This document shows positions 59,257-64,000 of a stretch of DNA of 64,000 nucleotides, piece after piece. Each line of letters starts with the position of its first letter. Positions within the stretch are counted from its first letter, which is position 1. The translations under genes were made by a program, and so were the position numbers. The stretch is from Desulfomonile tiedjei (GTDB taxonomy: Bacteria > Desulfobacterota > Desulfomonilia > Desulfomonilales > Desulfomonilaceae). Below the pieces are notes generated by a model. The model saw only the letters and a program-made list of their open reading frames with translations. It was not told the origin of the DNA and ran no database searches. The DNA lies in NCBI GenBank assembly GCA_016218715.1, contig JACRDG010000032.1, forward strand, positions 372,001 through 436,000. The letters run 5' to 3'.

Positions 59257-61539
59257 TTAGTGTGCGTCAAGAATCTCGCGCACCTTTCTCGCCAGGTCGT
59301 TCAAATTGAAGGGCTTCTGCATGAAATGCAAACCTTTGTCGAGAACCCCGTGATGCACTATGAAATTCTCCGTGTACCCGGATACGTACAGGACCTTGAG
59401 GTCGGGACGTTGGGAGGACAGAGCGTCGAACAGGCGTCGTCCGTCCATTTGGGGCAGAACCACGTCGGTCAGCAAGAGGTCGATCGGTCCCTGGTGAGTG
59501 TTGCAAATCTCTATCGCTACCCCGGGATCGGGCGCCGAGAGGGTTCGATACCCAAGGATTTCCAGTGCCTCGCAAGCAAGTTTCCGCACGATTTCCTCGT
59601 CTTCTACCACGAGCACGGTCTCGTTTCCACGTGGCCTCGATCCGGGTTTCCATGTTTGAACGGGGGCGTCCTTCAATGCTTCTGTCCGAGGGAGATAGAC
59701 CTTAAATGTGGTGCCTCGGCCCAGTTCGCTGTACACGCTGATATGCCCTTGATGCTGCTTGACGATACCGTACACCGTGGCCAGTCCCAGCCCGGTCCCA
59801 ACACCCTTTTCTTTCGTGGTGAAGAATGGCTCGAAGATTCTGGTAAGCGTTCGCGAGTCCATGCCCTGCCCATCGTCACTGACTGCGAACATCACGTACG
59901 GTCCGGGCCTCACTTCCGGGTGTATCCGACAATAGGCATCGTCCAGGAAGGCATTGCTCGTTTCGATCGTCAATTTGCCTCTGTCGGGCATGGCGTCCCT
60001 GGCGTTGACCGCCAGATTCATCACGATCTGCTGTATCTGCACGGGATCGACCTGAACCATACCCGCAGCCGTGTCCAAGACGGTTTCGAGTTCGATGTGT
60101 TCACCGATGAGCCTCTTCAACAGCTTCTCCATATCGCCAATGATCCCGTTCAGGGAGGTAACCCTTACGTCCAGCACTTGCTTGCGGCTGAAGGCGAGGA
60201 GCTGTCGCGTCAGACCGGCCGCCTTCTCGGAGGCGCGAGTGATCTGAAGCAACCGTTCTTGGCATGGCCCTTCCTGAGGCAGATCGTTTGACAGCAAGTT
60301 TGCGTACCCGATCACAGCCGTGAGGATGTTGTTGAAATCGTGGGCGAGGCCACCGGCCAATTGTCCGATGGCCTCCATTTTGGCTGACTGGCGCAACTGC
60401 TCCTCAAGAAGCTTTCGCTGAGTGATGTCGGACAACACCACCAGCATCCCCGCTGGGGCTCCTGCGTGGTCGTGATAGCGCGACGCACTCACGCTGACCT
60501 CCAGGACCCGCCCGTCTTTGGTGTACCGTTTCGTCTCGAAACCGCTGCGAGGAATCCCGTCCTGAATAAGGCGCTGGATGGTGGCCAGTGAGACTTCTCG
60601 CTCCGAATCCGGGACAAACGGTATCCGTTCCCCTGCAATCTCATTGAGGTTCCATCCGAAAAGCCTCGTGAACGAGTCATTCACGTATTGGGCCCTGCCC
60701 TCCATGTCGTAAATCACGACTGCATCGGGAGAGGAATCCAGAAGGGATCGGTAAAGCTCTCGCTGCCCTTTCGATTCCTCGTACAGGTTCCTGTACTTTT
60801 GCTCGCTTACCCACAGCTCCTCTTGCGCCCTCACTCGCTCGGATACATCCATGATGGCTGAAATGAGACCTTTGTTCCCGCTGTTCTTCGGCAGAAGGCC
60901 GACCAGCAATACGCCATGAAAAAAGGAGCCATCCTGGCGTCGGAATCGCGCTTGAGTCTCGAAGGGGGTGCCGGAGGTCACGCTCGTCTTGAACAGTGCC
61001 AAAACCCTTTTATACTCCTCCTGTGAAGAGTAGAAGTCCCGGGTCCTTTGGCCCAAGCATTCCGCTTCGCTCCTGTAGCCGAACATCCGCAGCATAGCCG
61101 GGTTCGTCCACCTGACGATTCCGCCTTGGACATGGGTAATTGCCGTGGGTGAAGCAGAAAGGATGGTTCTGAGCATCTGTTCGCTCTTCCGCAACGCTCC
61201 TTCGGCCAGTTCGCGTTCGCGGACCTCTTGTTGCAGCCTTTCTCGAGAATCTCTGATGCTCTCGAACAGGGGGCGAATCGCGAGGATTCCCAGGAACATC
61301 AAGAGAGAGACGGCAAAGGCGATCAACTCGTTGGACAGGTTGGCCATGTCCAGCGGTCGCTCTGCGGGGAACCAGTAGAACGATATGAGCCTTCGACCAG
61401 CCATGAGGATCAGCGCTGTCGAGATGAGAAGCCAGGCCATTTGTTTGCCGGTGACTCGAATCAGCCTCAAAGAGAGCAGAGCAGCTCCTGCTTGGAGAAA
61501 AACGGCCGATCCCACTACCACATCCAGTGCTTCCTGCAT
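59257..61539 (-). CDS. membrane-bound PAS hybrid histidine kinase with C-terminal receiver
   Basis: The product is 760 residues. Three N-terminal hydrophobic helices (~10-110) precede a coiled coil and two PAS domains (~118-235 and ~265-380). HisKA has AIGQLAGGLAHDFNNI, HATPase_c has LAVNARDAMPD, DDGQGM and GTGLGLATV, and the receiver has LVVEDEEIV, LLTDVVLPQMDG and QKPF. The layout is the same as the last part of the kinase at 4728. Phosphate probably moves to the fused receiver, and the downstream target is unknown. GAGGATAA lies 3 nt before ATG 61539. Confidence 0.93.
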   Translation of the reverse strand: MQEALDVVVGSAVFLQAGAALLSLRLIRVTGKQMAWLLISTALILMAGRRLISFYWFPAERPLDMANLSNELIAFAVSLLMFLGILAIRPLFESIRDSRERLQQEVRERELAEGALRKSEQMLRTILSASPTAITHVQGGIVRWTNPAMLRMFGYRSEAECLGQRTRDFYSSQEEYKRVLALFKTSVTSGTPFETQARFRRQDGSFFHGVLLVGLLPKNSGNKGLISAIMDVSERVRAQEELWVSEQKYRNLYEESKGQRELYRSLLDSSPDAVVIYDMEGRAQYVNDSFTRLFGWNLNEIAGERIPFVPDSEREVSLATIQRLIQDGIPRSGFETKRYTKDGRVLEVSVSASRYHDHAGAPAGMLVVLSDITQRKLLEEQLRQSAKMEAIGQLAGGLAHDFNNILTAVIGYANLLSNDLPQEGPCQERLLQITRASEKAAGLTRQLLAFSRKQVLDVRVTSLNGIIGDMEKLLKRLIGEHIELETVLDTAAGMVQVDPVQIQQIVMNLAVNARDAMPDRGKLTIETSNAFLDDAYCRIHPEVRPGPYVMFAVSDDGQGMDSRTLTRIFEPFFTTKEKGVGTGLGLATVYGIVKQHQGHISVYSELGRGTTFKVYLPRTEALKDAPVQTWKPGSRPRGNETVLVVEDEEIVRKLACEALEILGYRTLSAPDPGVAIEICNTHQGPIDLLLTDVVLPQMDGRRLFDALSSQRPDLKVLYVSGYTENFIVHHGVLDKGLHFMQKPFNLNDLARKVREILDAH

Positions 61540-61636
61540 CGTTTATCCTCGTGGATCGCCGCAGCAGGTCTTCCTGCCGCGACAATCATTACTCCTGTGC
61601 AATTGCCGGGGTGCTCTCCCATCGTGGTGACGCTCT

Positions 61637-62128
61637 TTATTTCTCCCGAATCCGCTTCACCCATTCCGGCACCGACGCGTCAGGAACACAATCTCCGGAG
61701 GGAATGTAAGGCTTCAGGTCAACTATGGGGGTACCATCGAAGGCATCGATCCGGTCCACTGTAATTCTGTTGTGTTCGACAGATCCGATTCTGCAAACGG
61801 AAAATCCTATCAGATTCGGCCGGAACGGTGAACGCGTGGCAAACACTCCCGTTAGCGGATTTGTCGTGTCACCGCGGGGGTGAACTCTGAGGACCGTTCG
61901 TCTGTCGGGTGAGTCGTTCCGATCGAACCAGTAGAACACCATAACATGAGAAAACTGCTCCAGGCCTAACAAGGCATCTCGAAAACGGGGAAAGATTTCG
62001 AGCACGGTCGTCTGTTGGTTCTTGACCACCCGTCCCACGGGTTGCATGGAATAGCTTTCAGCCATGGCCTGCGGAGCACACCCCAAAAGAGCGAGGACGA
62101 TAAAGAGCGCGTAAAAGCGCTGCCTCAT
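61637..62128 (-). CDS. exported TrmO/TsaA-fold protein
   Basis: The product is 163 residues. A signal peptide with a possible lipobox (ALLGC) or AMA-ES cleavage site precedes a complete TrmO-like core: MQPVGRVV, LEQFSHVMVFYWF, GVFATRSPFRPNLIGFSVC, DAFDGTPIVDLKPYIPSGD. Cytoplasmic TrmO methylates t6A37 in tRNA using SAM. With export to the periplasm that reaction is not possible, so the fold must serve another role, or the signal-like segment acts only as an anchor. The start ATG is preceded by GGGGAGG. It diverges from the PAS kinase at 62416. Confidence 0.85.
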   Translation of the reverse strand: MRQRFYALFIVLALLGCAPQAMAESYSMQPVGRVVKNQQTTVLEIFPRFRDALLGLEQFSHVMVFYWFDRNDSPDRRTVLRVHPRGDTTNPLTGVFATRSPFRPNLIGFSVCRIGSVEHNRITVDRIDAFDGTPIVDLKPYIPSGDCVPDASVPEWVKRIREK

Positions 62129-62415
62129 TGGTAACCTCCCCTCGTGATTCCGATGGGTTGGGTTTGTCCCGGCGAACGGTTACCATCACGGTTCATCGTA
62201 TTCCTTTCCGCGAAAAAAGGGAATGACATGGCCGCCAGTACGTTTCACGACGTCCCGCAAGTGATCTTATCAGATACCCATGCCGAGTCGCGGCTCTTTT
62301 TCTCGGGAGCGGCTCAAGAGTTCTCGTGCTCGGTCCTTCCTTGTGGTATCATAGAATTGTTACTTCCTTGTCTTTTGCCTCGGTTTCGTGCCCAGCCTTT
62401 CCGCAGGAGGCCCGG
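62129..62415. other. divergent intergenic region
   Basis: The short spacer contains the ribosome-binding sites of both divergent genes. A -10-like TATCAT near 62346 lacks a good -35. No other feature is visible. Confidence 0.35.
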
Positions 62416-64000
62416 ATGAACCAGCAAGGCAAGACCAAAGAGCAACTCATCGAAGAACTGCGCGAGTTGCACAGGCGCACTGCAGTACTTGAGTCTTGTC
62501 TCGCAGCATTGAACCACGACACAGGACTGCCCACGGGGGGACCGAGTCCGAGGGAAACAGGCGCTCCCGGCGCTCAAGCGCGGATGCGTGGTACGACTGA
62601 GCTGGCCGAAGCCAACGGGCTCGTGAAAGCTGAAACAGAAGAACGGAAGCAGGCGGAAACCGCTCTGGGGCTGTCAGAAGAGACGTATCGCCGTCTGGTT
62701 GAGAACATCAACGATGTGATCTTTTCTCTGGATGTCCAGGGACGTTTCACCTACATCAGTCCGGTCATAGAGCGTTTTGCTCACTATGACGTAAGCGAAG
62801 TCATTGGCCAGCCGTTTTATCGCTTTGTGCACCCGGACGATCTTGACATCGTGTGGGAAAAGTTCAAACAAACCCTGGCCGGCAATCTGGAAGCACACGA
62901 ATTCCGAGTATTCGCTAAGGACGGTTCCCTGATCCACGTGCGGACCTCCAGCCGCCCGTTATGGGAGGGGAGCCGACTTGTCGGCCTGACAGGGGTCATG
63001 GCTGATATCACGGAACGTAAGAAAGCGGAAGAGGCCCTCTGGGAAAGCGAGAGCAATCTGCGCACCCTGATGGACCTCATGCCGGATCCGTTGGTCGTCT
63101 ACGATCCTCAAGGCTGTGTCACCTACGTTAATGACGCCTTCGTGAAAACCTACGGCTGGTCCCAGGACGAACTCCTCGGCACTCGCATCGACTTCGTTCC
63201 CCCTGAGGAGGCGGAGAAGACCAGGGCTGCTTGGGAGAGAACCATGCGTCGAGAGCCGATCCTGTTCGAGACTAGGCGGTTCACAAAGGACAGGAAGCTC
63301 CTGGATATCGAGGCGACTACTGCTGTGCTGCTCGACCAGCAAGGCAACCACCAGGCCAGCATTGTGATCCACCGGGACGTGACCGATCGCAAGCGAGCGG
63401 AAGAGAGGTTGCGCAAGGCGAATGCAGAGCTGGAATCCTTCAGCTATTCCGTCTCGCACGACCTCCGGGCACCGCTGCGCGGGATAGACGGATGGAGCCT
63501 GGCGCTCCTGGAGGACTGTGCGGACCAGCTCGACGAGCGGGGGCGAAAGCACCTTGAACGCGTCAGGTCGGAAACTCAGCGCATGGGAAAGCTCATTGAC
63601 GACCTGCTGGAACTTTCCCGGGTGACGCGCGCGGACATGCGACGTGAGGAGGCGGACCTTTCCTCTCTGGTGCGCTCAATCGCCGCTCGCCTCAAAGACG
63701 CCGAGCCCGACCGCCAGGTGGACTTCGTTATTCAACCCGGATTGACGGTACATGGGGATGCCAGGTTGCTTGAGATCCTGCTGGGCAATCTCTTCGACAA
63801 TGCATGGAAGTTCACCGGAAAGCATGCCTCCGCGCGAATCGAATTCGGTCGGACAGAAACGGAAGGGCAAACAACCTATTTTGTTCGCGACGATGGGGCC
63901 GGCTTTGACATGGCTTACGCGAGAAAGCTCTTCGGTGCATTTCAACGCATGCACAAAACGTCTGAGTTTCCCGGGACCGGCGTAGGTTTGGCTACCGTTC
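62416..64000 (+). CDS. PAS-PAS histidine kinase (3' end outside window)
   Basis: The frame is open from ATG 62416 (AGGAGG 5 nt upstream) to the window edge, 528 complete codons. An N-terminal coiled coil is followed by two PAS domains (~95-205 and ~220-330), then HisKA with SYSVSHDLRAPLRGI and HATPase_c with LFDNAWKFTGK, DDGAGFDM and GTGVGLATV at the very end. The H-box and FGAFQRMH segment are typical of soluble, phytochrome-like kinases. A receiver or stop must lie just outside. No membrane helix is seen. Confidence 0.93.
   Translation, partial: MNQQGKTKEQLIEELRELHRRTAVLESCLAALNHDTGLPTGGPSPRETGAPGAQARMRGTTELAEANGLVKAETEERKQAETALGLSEETYRRLVENINDVIFSLDVQGRFTYISPVIERFAHYDVSEVIGQPFYRFVHPDDLDIVWEKFKQTLAGNLEAHEFRVFAKDGSLIHVRTSSRPLWEGSRLVGLTGVMADITERKKAEEALWESESNLRTLMDLMPDPLVVYDPQGCVTYVNDAFVKTYGWSQDELLGTRIDFVPPEEAEKTRAAWERTMRREPILFETRRFTKDRKLLDIEATTAVLLDQQGNHQASIVIHRDVTDRKRAEERLRKANAELESFSYSVSHDLRAPLRGIDGWSLALLEDCADQLDERGRKHLERVRSETQRMGKLIDDLLELSRVTRADMRREEADLSSLVRSIAARLKDAEPDRQVDFVIQPGLTVHGDARLLEILLGNLFDNAWKFTGKHASARIEFGRTETEGQTTYFVRDDGAGFDMAYARKLFGAFQRMHKTSEFPGTGVGLATV

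Overview
The window looks like part of the chromosome of a GC-rich, anaerobic Gram-negative bacterium, most probably a member of the Desulfobacterota (the former Deltaproteobacteria). This is an inference. It rests on the mix of a sigma54 activator, very large PAS-rich hybrid histidine kinases, a CoA-disulfide reductase fused to rhodanese, a cysteine-bearing flavodoxin-type reductase, a dinitrogenase-cofactor-type small protein, a cobalamin adenosyltransferase and long gene-poor spacers full of palindromic repeats. No rRNA, tRNA, CRISPR array or complete insertion sequence was recognised.

Layout. 1-4.6 kb: the end of a PAS/sigma54 activator, a spacer with a good -24/-12 promoter, an exopolysaccharide tyrosine autokinase, a MITE-like element and a DUF3795 protein. 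4.7-12.4 kb: a 1144-residue hybrid kinase, an MscS channel, an amidohydrolase and a small exported protein. 12.5-16.8 kb: an RND efflux pump with its adaptor. 17.2-29.5 kb: a surface-polysaccharide cluster. It makes a CDP-6-deoxy sugar (rfbF, rfbG), probably C-methylates and epimerises it, and adds an aminotransferase, a glycosyltransferase, a GNAT enzyme, a radical SAM enzyme, a CmcI-type methyltransferase, a hexapeptide acyltransferase and a GT-C-like membrane protein. 29.9-43.9 kb: single genes (cobO, flavodoxin-like reductase, thioesterase, NifX-like protein, CoA-disulfide reductase, tyrS, an RRM protein, an ankyrin protein) and a CsoR/P-type ATPase copper operon. 44.2-54.9 kb: one 10.6-kb operon for acyl-CoA degradation or remodelling. 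54.9-64 kb: a KAP NTPase, palindrome-rich spacers, small proteins, a PilZ-like protein, a hybrid kinase, an exported TrmO-like protein and the start of another PAS kinase.

The most unusual region is 44246-54854. A TetR regulator, whose own palindrome overlaps the promoter region, heads a run of tightly spaced genes. The first is a hydratase-dehydrogenase-SCP2 protein carrying the domains of peroxisomal multifunctional enzyme 2 in a different order. The second is a 910-residue fusion of an HMG-CoA-synthase fold, a DUF35 zinc-ribbon/OB module, an SDR and an SCP2 domain. A thiolase, an acyl-CoA dehydrogenase, an alpha/beta hydrolase and an acyl-CoA ligase follow. The two multidomain proteins share nearly the same SDR-SCP2 tail. 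Together the genes cover every step of a beta-oxidation-like cycle with peroxisome-style stereochemistry. They also contain the thiolase/HMGCS/DUF35 combination known from archaea, here partly fused into one polypeptide.

Other points: a secreted protein whose signal peptide is followed at once by an in-frame TGA and a hairpin (36359-37024); a short N-terminal module shared by an ankyrin protein and a PilZ-like protein; an exported TrmO-like protein; and several families of dispersed intergenic palindromes.
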